A DNA stretch of 64,000 nucleotides from Batillaria attramentaria. Taxonomy: Eukaryota; Mollusca; Gastropoda; Batillariidae. Location: positions 312,501 through 376,500 of the forward strand of contig JACVVK020000214.1 of assembly GCA_018292915.2 (NCBI GenBank). Direction: 5' to 3'. Within the stretch, counting starts at the first letter, position 1. The number at the start of each line of letters is the position of its first letter. Positions 33,901 to 44,659 of this stretch are shown one piece after another. The translations under genes were made by a program, and so were the position numbers. The notes beneath the pieces are model-generated. The model was not told the origin of the DNA, did no database searches, and was given only the letters and a program-made list of their open reading frames with translations.

Positions 33901-34374
33901 ATATCTTTCGTTGAGGGCAATGCACATAAAAATATCTGTAGAGATTGCGCTTCTTGTAACGTAATGGAGATCGCTATCAGTAAACATTACTGAAGGAGGA
34001 TTTCTGAGGACACCAACAACTTTTCTTCTTGTTATGAAGCAGAGGACGTTCCGCCCCCAGTGTGCCACGGACCAAGGAACCCTCCTGACGACTACCTAAA
34101 CCCATCAGCGTCACGTGACGAGATACAAGAGGAAGGAACCGAATGGAACACTGTACCTTTCTACCAGAACACACAGATCAGGAATGTCGGTGCTACAACA
34201 GCAGCACATGACAGTGCCATGACACAAGACGACGTATCACCATCAGACAGTACACCGACTGCGAGTGGGGTTTCAAAGAACCCACACACGGAGAACTGTA
34301 ATACTGACGTCGATGAGACCTGCTATGTCGGGTATGATCCGAGACTTTACGAGAACACAAAACATCGCCGTTAA
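27075..34374 (+). CDS. IgSF receptor gene 2 (11 exons, five Ig-like domains)
   Basis: A predicted 749-residue type I membrane receptor. Coding exons are 27075-27156, 27378-27719, 28040-28357, 28656-28815, 29129-29277, 29601-29894, 30196-30376, 30815-30963, 32221-32313, 32500-32649 and 34043-34374. All joins are GT-AG and the phases run 1,1,1,2,1,1,2,1,1,1. Order: signal peptide (1-25), D1 (28-141), D2 (142-247), D3 (248-350), D4 (351-448), D5 (449-558), transmembrane (about 562-585), basic RKRRR, and a tail with DDYLNP, FYQNT and LYENT. D4-D5 repeats the D2-D3 architecture. The signal peptide lies in a different frame from the longest open frame of its exon, and the same frame is conserved in gene 3. 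Likely surface recognition; no ligand can be deduced. Confidence 0.82.
27378..27719 (+). CDS. Gene 2 exon 2: Ig-like domain D1
   Basis: 114 codons. Includes CATLKFPTLNDSL, ALPFILSNVTC, DGKC, LCTCEDNGRFTLN and DMFATKTVSVNIT. About two thirds of its residues match gene 3 by eye, well below the other domains. Confidence 0.82.
27751..27840. repeat. (GT)n tract next to D1 donor
   Basis: A GT tract of about 90 bp preceded by a short CT stretch. It begins about 30 bases inside intron 2. Confidence 0.95.
28040..28357 (+). CDS. Gene 2 exon 3: Ig-like domain D2
   Basis: 106 codons. Includes EPGRRLNISCTWDRGNPP and CADAGFIHCVAPGASHN. NIS and NKT are sequons. Confidence 0.82.
28656..28815 (+). CDS. Gene 2 exon 4: D3 first half
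   Basis: 160 nt, phase 1 to 2. Encodes PPSILQDQNPEFSVTGDSV, AIRTHTAHIDTCHLTHLKS and NTKDCL. The layout equals exon 7. Confidence 0.78.
29129..29277 (+). CDS. Gene 2 exon 5: D3 second half
   Basis: 149 nt, phase 2 to 1, acceptor TCAAG. Encodes SLSVTGNPPDLLLTVRLD, EDEGRWNLSVSNDAGSG and LTVPE. Confidence 0.78.
29601..29894 (+). CDS. Gene 2 exon 6: Ig-like domain D4
   Basis: 98 codons, phase 1 to 1. Encodes VDQNTTVDILCTWDEGNPP and CQDAGLIRCEAPGASHNET. It is the second copy of the D2-type domain. Confidence 0.82.
30196..30376 (+). CDS. Gene 2 exon 7: D5 first half
   Basis: 181 nt, phase 1 to 2. Encodes APTFDQHDWNVITVESGDD, NVDKCLLHKYTSETHGF and LGSCKG. Confidence 0.8.
30815..30963 (+). CDS. Gene 2 exon 8: D5 second half
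   Basis: 149 nt, phase 2 to 1. Nearly identical to gene 1 exon 5; encodes RKHDDGQWRLELTNDAGTG. Confidence 0.82.
31125..32099. mobile_element. DNA transposon relic with terminal inverted repeats in intron 8 of gene 2
   Basis: The left end GGCAAGTCAAGTGCAATGTT and the reverse complement of the right end GGCAAGTCAAGAGCACTATT form imperfect inverted repeats of about 60 bp. The interior carries a THAP-domain fragment on the minus strand. The gene 3 intron lacks this element. Confidence 0.65.
31472..31833 (-). pseudogene. THAP zinc-finger domain fragment, frameshifted
   Basis: The minus-strand start at 31833 encodes MPQCKAFGCFSKQGMC and SFLEFPNLN. A one-base loss in an A-run near 31720 shifts the frame. 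The continuation reads LCAKWLETLKKARLP and NRDLVCGDHFTPDCF. C-x4-C, W and C-x2-H-F are the THAP (C2CH) landmarks known from P-element transposases and related proteins. No transposase core was seen. Confidence 0.65.
32221..32313 (+). CDS. Gene 2 exon 9: transmembrane helix
   Basis: 93 nt, phase 1 to 1. Encodes SQWKIITGACVAGFVFLLV and IITTVCARKYT. It is one residue shorter in the helix than gene 1. Confidence 0.85.
32500..32649 (+). CDS. Gene 2 exon 10: membrane-proximal tail
   Basis: 50 codons, phase 1 to 1. Encodes RKRRRTEPPQPGLELV, VPEEDGSN and VHLYWDADPPASDGADA. The tyrosine is kept but not the Y-x-x-L context of gene 1. Confidence 0.82.
32673..32873. mobile_element. 201-bp palindromic MITE, second copy
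   Basis: Same length and ends as 16964-17164, with TA on both sides, in intron 10 of gene 2. It is in a different intron from the copy in gene 1, so the insertions are independent. Confidence 0.8.
33104..33821. mobile_element. 718-bp TIR element with TA target duplication
   Basis: Inverted repeats of about 60 bp (33106-33166 and 33759-33819) begin GAGACTTAGCGCGCCTTCC. TA flanks both sides. The homologous gene 3 intron (near 46911) has no such element. There is no transposase frame, so it is a non-autonomous element of Tc1/mariner-like type by target site. Confidence 0.75.
34043..34374 (+). CDS. Gene 2 exon 11: C-terminal tail and stop
   Basis: 110 codons with TAA. Encodes EDVPPPVCHGPRNPPDDYLN, VPFYQNTQIRNVGA and CYVGYDPRLYENTKHRR. 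Y-L-N-P, Y-Q-N-T and Y-E-N-T are Y-x-N sites. Confidence 0.85.
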
Positions 34375-34490
34375 TGTTCTCGCTGCAAGCAGAAAGACGG
34401 AAGTGGACAATGAAATTAACTTAAACCATAATTTTTACAGTGTAACTATGTAATCTTACAGGATTAATTTCATGTTTGAATTTTCTGTTG

Positions 34491-34496
34491 ATTAAA
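34491..34496 (+). terminator. Polyadenylation hexamer ATTAAA (gene 2)
   Basis: ATTAAA about 117 bases after the stop. It is conserved at the equivalent place after gene 3. Confidence 0.5.
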
Positions 34497-34931
34497 GTGT
34501 TAACTCGCTCTCTGGCTCTAATCCAAGGGATGTCACAGAAGCCGTTTCTTAAACAAAGAAGCAGTTCATGATATTTCTAGTCCAGCAATCCAGTCAAGCA
34601 TACAAGCATAATTTCATTGTCATTCAAAAGTGAGCCGTGGAGAGATTCTGCTCTGAAAATGAATAGTGTGTGCAGAGCATGGGTCTCAGACAAGAAAATG
34701 ATTCAAAATTTTCAGAAGACAAATCGAAATATTCACTGCGCTTATGTTGGAATGACGTAATAAACAGACAAGCAGAATATGTTGCGTGTATATCTTTCGA
34801 TTGCTGCACGATAAGAGAAAATGAGAGAAAAAGAATTGAAAACAATGGAATAGATATTGGATGGCGCTGCATTGCTATGACGCGTTTCTCCCGGGGGAAG
34901 CAGGCCGAATTTCCCGAATGGGATAATGAAT

Positions 34932-34932
<1 letters not shown>
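34497..34932 (+). repeat. 3' flank of gene 2, duplicated after gene 3
   Basis: Blocks match 47580-47935 in order, for example GTGTGTGCAGA and AATATTCACTGCGCT. The right end (about 34855-34933) is a SINE D 3' piece. Confidence 0.6.
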
Positions 34933-34974
<42 letters not shown>

Positions 34975-35012
34975 CAAACTTCATAAATTGCTGATGTATG
35001 GCCCATTGGATG

Positions 35013-35132
<120 letters not shown>

Positions 35133-36149
35133 ATGCATTTATGGCTTAGACTGAAATAGGCCTGCATCCCATGTGGAAAACTGAAGGTCATGCTGTCTTG
35201 TTGCTTGTTAGTGAGTGTTTCGATTTCCCACTGTGAGAAACATTAAAACCTGAAGCGTCTGTATCTCCATGCATGGGTTTTTCATTAAGCTGCTTGTTTT
35301 TGAGTTACCCTGTATGTCACGAAACTGAAAATCTGATATTGAATATGTCACGTATTTTAAGTTTCTGAATAGAGGACAATTCATATTTTTATGTGCAGAT
35401 ATAGAGATCAGATTTTTCATAGCAAGATGTGAAAATTTCAAGCTTCTTTTGCGCTTGAAATCCCTACTAACAACACAAAAACGAATCGAAATGTTTGTTT
35501 TATGCTGTTTTGACATTTTTTCAAATTTTTTTTTGTGTATATAAAAAAATTCCAAATTTGTTTTGTGTACATTTTTTTTTGTTTGAAATTTCCCCTAGTG
35601 TCCGAACACAGTGGGCGGATCACCCAGTACTCATGACATACCTAGCTTTTTTGCGTTTGAAATAATTCTCCCAAAGCAAGACTATAATTTTGTATAGAAA
35701 GTTTTGATACCAATGTTTGATTGTAAAGACTGGCGAATACTGATTGACACGATGATTAAACAGTCGCCCGATGAAGAAAATCCACACTTTGGTGATAAAC
35801 AACAGAGTATTGTTCAAGATGTCAGAATGCAGTCTGTGTTTATTAGCGTCGGTTTCTTTTCGTTGTATGACCAGGAAATTTCTATTGGCATCATAAATCG
35901 TTCCTTTCACATCGTGATTGAAAGTAAATGTTAACTTGGGGTGTCTCTTAATTCTATTTTACAGCAGCTTGCCTCTTGTTGTTGAGGCACAATACTCGAG
36001 TATTTGGTAGAGTTAGATTTGTAACAGTTACATTTTTATAGCCACTGTTTGCGTCGATGTATTACACTAGATTTTGTAGGTAATGGTTGTACTTTTAAGA
36101 AACGGAAACTTTGATCATTAACTTAACTGTAGTGTGTATCATTTGTCAC

Positions 36150-36151
<2 letters not shown>

Positions 36152-36222
<71 letters not shown>
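36152..36222. repeat. (GT)n tract, left border of U2
   Basis: A GT tract of about 70 bp. Left flank as in the gene 2 copy, right flank unique to U2. Confidence 0.9.
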
Positions 36223-36225
<3 letters not shown>

Positions 36226-36923
36226 TTGCCCTCTGTAATGATAAAGTGATTGATTGGCTGATTTCTTAAGTTCTAGCTCTCTCTTGAAGCGTCACCTACG
36301 TTGCTCGCCTTTTTTAGGAGTTATTGTGGAGGGTACCAAGCATACCCTTTCCTGACACTAAATATGATAATTTATTATGTACTTCATTATTCTTTTGCTG
36401 ATAAGTTTAGTTCAGCTGGAACAAGGATGACAAAGAATAACTTACAATGTTCATATTTAAAAGTTTCCGTTTAGTAATTTACTGGTTGTTGCTGTTAATC
36501 TCTGCTTGTATTGCTTACTCACGTTCAGCAGTAGTGTTACGTTAGGTTTCATGATTGTTAGTTTTCATTGTTTGTATGCTGATGGTATTACATCTGTAGT
36601 GTCAACTTTCCCATGTGTGATGCTCAAGTTTTCCTCATTCCTATTCTTGATTTCTATCGTGGGCTTAAAAATATTTTGTCCTATGATGTGTATATGTGTT
36701 GAACTGTCTGTGAATGTGTATTTTAGGAAAAGGGTCACGCCAAATTCTTTTTGTAAATAAAGAGGTCGATAAACGATCAGACATTTTGTTTCGAATACTG
36801 AACCGCCCAGAATACTGCTGTTAAAGATAAGTAATTTCCTGTGCAAAACAACAACAATATTATTGTTGTAAGGTTTACTCATCGCTGTGTACTTAAAGAC
36901 GTCTTGGAAAGTTTCATCACCCA

Positions 36924-36924
<1 letters not shown>

Positions 36925-36985
<61 letters not shown>
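36925..36985. repeat. (GT)n tract, right border of U2
   Basis: A GT tract of about 60 bp. Right flank (AGAGACTGATGTTTGG) as in the gene 2 copy. Confidence 0.9.
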
Positions 36986-36987
<2 letters not shown>

Positions 36988-37401
36988 GAGACTGATGTTT
37001 GGCCTAACCTACGGTAATGGTTCATTTATTAAGGCTATTGACTTACAGTTTTTCAGACGGAAGCTTGATTATGGGAACCTTAGCAGGAACGATGTTGCAA
37101 TTTTTATGAAGAACACTTTGTAAAAGCACTCAGAGTTAACGATGGCTTTTTATTTCATTTACATATTACTTTGCGTCTGCTTTTCTAAGCACGTGTCCTG
37201 GTACCGTACATCATGTTTCCTGTCCCTGACAGCAATATGATACCATAGCTTCCCTGTGTTTAGGGCCTACAGGGAAACATGGAAATCGAAATATACAGTC
37301 CACATTCCGGTTTCGCACATACGATATAGAATTATTTAGCAGCAGCTCAGGCCTGCATACTCGGATTAACTACAACTTGGATTGTGTTGCTCTAAGTGAT
37401 C

Positions 37402-37483
37402 ATGGATCTGACGCAAAAGCAGAATCTTTGCTTGATAACATTACTCTCTCTGTGTTTGACACCAACCTGTTCCACAGAGACAT
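37402..37483 (+). CDS. Gene 3 exon 1: signal peptide
   Basis: Encodes MDLTQKQNLCLITLLSLCL then TPTCSTET, phase 1. Same frame and length as gene 2. Confidence 0.75.
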
Positions 37484-37997
37484 GTAAGTATTTACCTCCC
37501 CCCCCCCTTCCCCCCGCTGCTGACAAATAAGTGACAGGAAGTTGATATTTGATAAGAATCCCGACCTTAATTAGACAACAATCGAAATCCAATAATAATG
37601 TGTTATTTAGCAATATTTTCGCCGACTGCTTTGAACGCCAATTTCGGATTTATGTGCAGGTGCAACACTTCAGTTTCCGACACTGAATGGCTCGCTGGTT
37701 TTTACTGCAGCGGAGAACAAACGCATTGCCCTTCCTTTCACCATATCGACTGTGAACTGCGACCATAGAACGGTGGAATTCAATGTTTGGGGCTATCGAG
37801 ATCAAGGTGGTCTACCCACTCAATTATGTTCAATCAAAGATGGAAAATGCTTGAAGTACAACGGATCTGTATGTCCTTGTGAAGACAACGGTCGCTTCAC
37901 ATTACACAAAGATGTACACCGATCAGATAGCCGTAGATGGACTTGGAGCAGTAACATGTTTACCACCAAGACTGTATCCGTCAACATTACTTGTAAG

Positions 37998-38073
<76 letters not shown>

Positions 38074-41000
38074 TTCCTATTTTAACAGGCAAAGTGTGTG
38101 TGTGTGTGTGTGGGGGGGGGGGGGTAAAGGTTTAACGTCTGTTTCCAGCACATATGGGTGATGTCAAAGACGGGGCAACGATTTTAACGGGCAGAACTAA
38201 CACATACATGTGTCGCATGGCTTTCACATAATTGCTATCACGACTATACACGCGTTAACGATGATCTCTGTTTCTTGTTGGTGCTGGTGCTTCTAGATAA
38301 GTTTTGAAACGATTTTCCTTTGAACGTAGATCCTGCAGAGATAAACGACCTCAAGCTTGTGCCACCCACATCTGAGCCATCGAGTGCACTGGAACCAGGC
38401 CGTCGGCTGAACATCTCTTGTACCTGGGACAGAGGAAATCCGCCGGTTCAAGCACAGCTCATTCACAGTCGTCAGATAAACTTGACCAGAGAACTAACGA
38501 CTGTTTTGGTAGCGGAAACATCTACTGCTGGCAATCTGACAACAACCAGTTATACTACATTCGACAACATTCAATGCAGGGACGCTGGCTTCATTCACTG
38601 TGTGGCACCAGGTGCAAGTCATAACAAGACTGAGACACTTCTTGTTAAATGTAAGTGTAAACTGACCATTCCAAGCCCGGATAGTGACTTGTTGCAAGTG
38701 CAGTACTTGTTGTGTGTGAGTGAAGTTATATTTACGTGGCTGCCATTCTCACACAGAAACTTTCACCAAGGATCAGTAAGTATCAAAAGATCTTGAAATG
38801 TTACAACCCATCTCAATTACCCACGGTTCTCTAGAGAATATTTTGTGGTGCGACCTTTACATTGCCAAGCTGTCTTCTTTAACTAAGTAAAAAACATCTA
38901 AAAAAAAAAAATAATGACAATTTCTTGTTGGCTTTTTTTCAGGTCCCCCATCGATACTCGAAGACCAGACTTCGGAGTTCAACGTTCCTGGTGACAGTGT
39001 TAGCATCAGTTTCGCCATCCGTACTCACACGGCTCACATTGTCACCTGCCACCTCACCCATCTGAAGTCCGGACAATCTGGAAACACAAAGGATTGTCTG
39101 AGGTATCTTTACGTGCATTTCACGTACACAGGTGGAAAGGCCAAATGGGGTGAATGTTGTAAATAACCATAGACTGGGCGGTATTTCACACATGCTCATC
39201 CATTGACCATTATTAAATCCATGAAACAGAATAGTAAGTCCGAGATTAGAAGGTGTGCGTTTCTACTATGAAAAGGCCTCACTCAGTTACGTTCAACAAG
39301 CCTGTCGTGTTCACCTTACGGGGTAGGAACCAAAACAAAACAAAACAAAACATGTGTTGTTCGTGTCAAGGTCACTGTCTGTAACCGGCACCCCACCTGA
39401 CCTACTGTTGACCGTCCGTCTGGACAATGTGACGTCAGAGGATGAAGGCCGGTGGAACCTCAGTGTATCCAATGATGCTGGGTCTGGGTACATGGAAATC
39501 TGGCTGACAGTTCCAGAAGGTAAGTGTTAATAACGACACCAAGAATATCGACTAGATTTTTGTATCTACTTGAAGTGTTTGTACTATGATGTTACAAGGT
39601 CGATCTGCATCAGAAACCCAAACAGAATCTCAACGGAAAAAGTGTTTTTCTTCAACATTTCAGGTAACGTTACACTACGACTGTAGCAGAATTTATTCCT
39701 GCCAGCGTGACAGGTCTGTTCATATTCGTCGGACAGAACATCTCAAAATCTGTTTAAACCCCTTAGAATACACAGGGCCTTGCTATAACTGCAATAGGAG
39801 AAAACCTGAAAACTTAACACCACCACATTTAACTTTTACAGCAAGAACTGTTGCTGCCAGAGTGACAAGTCTGTCCATGATGGCTGGTGACAACAGCGTG
39901 AAGTCTCCTGTAGACCAGAACACTACTGTTGACATCCTGTGTACCTGGGATGAGGGCAACCCTCCTGTCACTGCCCGCCTGTTGGACAGACACGGGGTAA
40001 AGATGGAAGGCAGCATCTACAGCAGTGGACAGATCCGATACACGTTTCCTGCTGTGGCCTGTCAGGACGCTGGTCTCATTCGCTGTGAGGCACCAGGGGC
40101 TAGTCACAATGAGACGGCAACTTTAATTGTGAAATGTAATGTGATTCTGTATTTCTCTCGTCTTTTTCCTATCATTAGGTGCTTTGGGATTTTTGTGGTG
40201 GGGCGGGGTATTTTATAATGCACAAATGTGTGATAATTTGAAAGAAATAAGACACCGTTATGTTGACCATTGGTTGAACGTTTCTCAGACAATTTTCCCA
40301 GTTCACTGCAATTGCCTGAAATCTCTTTAAACACATCAAGACTACTTAATGTATTTAATTCATACAACATACTTCAGACTGCTCCAGCGCAACCTTATTC
40401 ATTTTTTTTTCATCGTTTGGTCATTTTAAGGCGCTCCAACATTCGACCAGCACGAATCGAATGTGATCACGGTAGAATCAGGAGATGACATGCAAGGACA
40501 GTTTGCAGTCCGAGCGCACACGAGGAATGTTGACAAGTGTCTGCTACACAAGTACACGTCTGAGACACATGGATTCAGAGACGGGACATTTATACTTGGC
40601 AGCTGTACAGGGTGATGTTACATTGTAGTACGCGTAGCACATAGACAACTGTCTTTACTCAATACCATAACTTACAGTATCAAAAAAAGAGTTGCAAAGA
40701 GAATGAAACTTTTGGTGTTCGTCAGTAAAACAGCTTGCTACTTGCTGATCACAACCAGCGGCGGTCATGATAGTCTAACGCCAAACCAACAGCGACTCTT
40801 CTTGTATTGTAAACGACATTTTGGTTTCTAACGGCAGTTTGTTTTGTTAATGAGATCTAGAGGATCACAAACAAATTTCCGTTTTTGTCTTTGTTGTTGT
40901 TGTTGTTTTTGCTGTTGTTGTTGCCCGAATAGTTTTTGTCAAATCGCCGTTTTTAGGTATTTTCTGTACAATTACACAAAAATGATGAGAAAAAAAGGCA

Positions 41001-43459
41001 AAACAACAAACAGCAGCTACTGCCAATACTGTGTTTCCTCAAAATACATTATTCATGTACCAGTCTGGTTGATCTGACGGGCACCCCACCTGACCTGGTG
41101 CTGACTGTCCGACTGGACAATGTGAGGAAACAGGATGAGGGACAGTGGCAGCTGGAACTCACCAATGATGCTGGAACTGGACTTCTGGAGTTTTCACTCA
41201 TCGTCACAGACGGTAAGTTCCGATCAGTTACATGTATCAGCATTAAGAGTAAAAGAAGGTGGGAGTAATTATCAAGTTCATGTTCAATCTATTTCCAGAA
41301 ACCCCATCACGGGGTAAATGGATGACCTGCAAGAGTTTAGTGCACTCCACATATTGTGAATTCTCTCGTGTTTATTAAGTACCTCGTCATCGCAACCCTT
41401 GGAAATCACGAGAAGGTAGGTAACTCATTCACCGCCACACATTCCAACTGTCAGGGTTTTTGCTGGCTTTTTTCTTGTTGTTGATGTTCTTTTTTTACTA
41501 CCTTTTTATCCCTTTCGGGAAATTTGGGCTGTTTCCCCCGAAGGACGCGCGTCTCCGCGGTGAAGCGTCACTCAATACCTATCCTACTTTTCCAATCTTT
41601 TTGCTGAGGGGGCAAAGCCGGATAACACGGAGAGAAACCGACGATGAGCAGCCCGGAAGCCAGGAAAAACCGGTATCACATATAATTCTATCACAGGCTA
41701 GACCTGGGCTCGAACCCACGCTTCATCGCCGTGACTGTGGTGACGGTCGTTCAGTAACTTAGCGGCTAAGTCCGACGCACTAACTATCAGAACACCACTC
41801 ACCCCAAACGTTTTTTGTCCATACAAGTTTTTGTATTTATCACTGACACTTGACACTTTTTCAGGTCAATGGAAAATAATAACAGGAGCTTGCGTCGCAG
41901 GATTCGTCTTTCTCCTTGTCATCATTATCACCGTGTGTGCCCGAAAATATACCATTCGTGAGTTTCCATGGTTATTTACAAGGAAAAGTGTTGTCAAACC
42001 ACTATACATTGAATAATTACATCTAAAACAAACATATCCTCGTTGACTTATCATGCAAAAGTTTGAATTAGTTTTCAAGTTGGAACTGAAAGAACAATGC
42101 ATTTTTCAGCTTTGACGGATGCTATGATTGCGTAAATAATTACAGGGAAGAGAAGGCGCACGGAGCCACCCCAGCCCGGACTGGAACCGGTCACGCAGAG
42201 TCGACATGACGTACCCGAGGAGGACGGGTCTAACCAGAGTGTACATTTGTACTGTGAGGCCGACCCTCCTGCTTCTGATGGGGCAGATGCTGCTGGTCAG
42301 TAAGACTGTGTAATAATAAAACAAATAGGGGATTTGGTCTAGTGGTTAAGGCATCCGACTTCGGATCCTGAGCTGCCGGGTTCGAGTCCCCGGTGGGCAG
42401 GAATATGGTGGGATTTTTCCTTCCCATATCGATTCTAATCCATGTGCAGACTCGTTTGCGGTGCCTGTCTCGCCTTCGTGTACACACGCACGCACAAACA
42501 TCAAGTGTGCACGCTAAAAATCCCACGTTCATCTTTCGAAGAAGAGTAGGCTGTGGCCGGTGGCGTGGTGAACAGAAATACTGTCGCACGCACCAGAGTG
42601 AATAGCAGGGTGGAGGTTTGCACACAAAGTAGCGCTTAACAGCAGCAGGCTTTCACTGCTTCGTCCTCCAGCCCTGCGGCGCCGTGAGCATTTCAGCAAA
42701 GATGGATATGTGCGCCGAGGAGAAGTCTACCATACCATACCATACCACTTAGCATGCAAAAGATTGAATAAGTTTTCAAGTTGGAAAGAACAATGCATTT
42801 TTCAGCTTTGACGGATGCTATGATTGCGTAAATAATTACAGGGAAGAGAAGGCGCACGGAGCCACCCCAGCCCGGACTGGAACTGGTCATGCAGAGTCGA
42901 CATGACGTACCCGAGGAGGACGGGTCTAACCAGAGTGTACATTTGTACTGTGAGGCCGACCCTCCTGCTTCTGATGGGGCAGATGCTGCTGGTCAGTAAG
43001 ACTGTGTAAATATAATAATAATAATCATAATAATAACAAGATGGCCACCAGCCCAATATGTTGTTTCCATTCAATGACCTGCTGCAGTCACAGTCGTAGT
43101 CGTTGTGTCATGTATGCAGCCCGCGCGCACACGCCGGAACGCAAGCTCTCTGACATCAAGCATGCTGACATAAAGAAAGTACTGAAAACCCTTATCGTGC
43201 CTCTATGCACTTGCAAAAACCCAAACACATGAGGTCGTGTGAGCTCGCCTAGCTGGTTGACGTCACAACTTGTTGGCGTATGCGAGGTTCTACATGGGTG
43301 AATGAATTCTTGTAATAAAGTCGTTCCCCTTTGACAGAGTTACTTCCCGCAGACCTGACTGACAGACGATTGCTTACTGGTATCGGAGAAGAGACCCTCT
43401 CTCTCTCTCTCTCGCCTTAGACGCGCGCTTGCGCGCGCACGCACGCACCCCCCCTCCCC

Positions 43460-43493
<34 letters not shown>

Positions 43494-44614
43494 TATGCAA
43501 AGACCTTGGAATCAGAAAGACGCGTCACTCCTGCCCTCGTAAGATTAGACTCCAGAGTGCAGTCCCTTTTCGGCGGGGCGTGAAAATGTGACTGCTTACA
43601 CCCAGCGCCATTTTTAAAAATGGCGAATTTTTTTTTTAGAAAAGCAGAGACTTGTGTGTCATATGATTCGATTTGAAACGAAGTCTTGAATATCCGACCA
43701 CTTTTCGTTTGGGCAAAATCTTTGCCAGCGGACAATTATTGTTGCGCTTTGATGGCACTGTTTACGTGGTAGACTGATCCAACAGGATGTGAGTAAACGG
43801 CAAGGGGGTTGCACTCTGACAGGCAAGGGTGTTGCACTCTACAGGCAAGTATTATTGCACGGTGCAGACGATCACGTACCTGCCTTGTGGTGGAATAAGA
43901 GACGATTACAAAAGCATACACACCCGTGCTCTAGGACTGAATGTAATAATAGATCTGTCCATTCAGACAGAGACAGGTTATGTATGTCTCTGATTCAGAA
44001 ACACGCCTACTTTCACTCTGAAGACAGCCTGCTAATCACTTGCGCCACTGAGGATCCCTCTGGGTTCAAAGCTGGTCAAGGATGACATAGTGCGCGACCT
44101 TGTGTTTGAGAGCACCGAGACAATTTAGGCCCGTCACGGTAGCGCAGTGAGCGCCATTTCCCCACTGTGCACAGAGGTACTTTCCACTGAAAGACTCTGT
44201 GCTCCAGAGAGTGTCGTAAGAGAGACATATAGCGGGACAACGCGAAGAGTTGTCTGCCCGCATTAGCGCGCATCCTAGATCTGGCCCCTATAGTGACAGC
44301 ATGGCGGAAAGTGGAAAGCGATCACAAAAGCATGCAATTGTGTTCTGCGCCGAATTGTTCAAATAACAGACAAATATAAACGGGGAAATACTTCTTTTGG
44401 TATTCCTGTTGAAAAACAAACATTTTTTTTTCGCTTTCTTGTCCAAAAAAAGAAAAAAAAAAAAAAAAAGACCTCAAGTGGTACGTGTGCATGCAGTGTA
44501 AACTAACAGTAAACACACGCGGCTGACGCAGATACAGCGTAATTTTTTTCCCTGACAACTTTACAAATCACGGTGACTTAAATTGTGCTAGCGTCTACCT
44601 GCATCTAAATTCAG

Positions 44615-44659
<45 letters not shown>

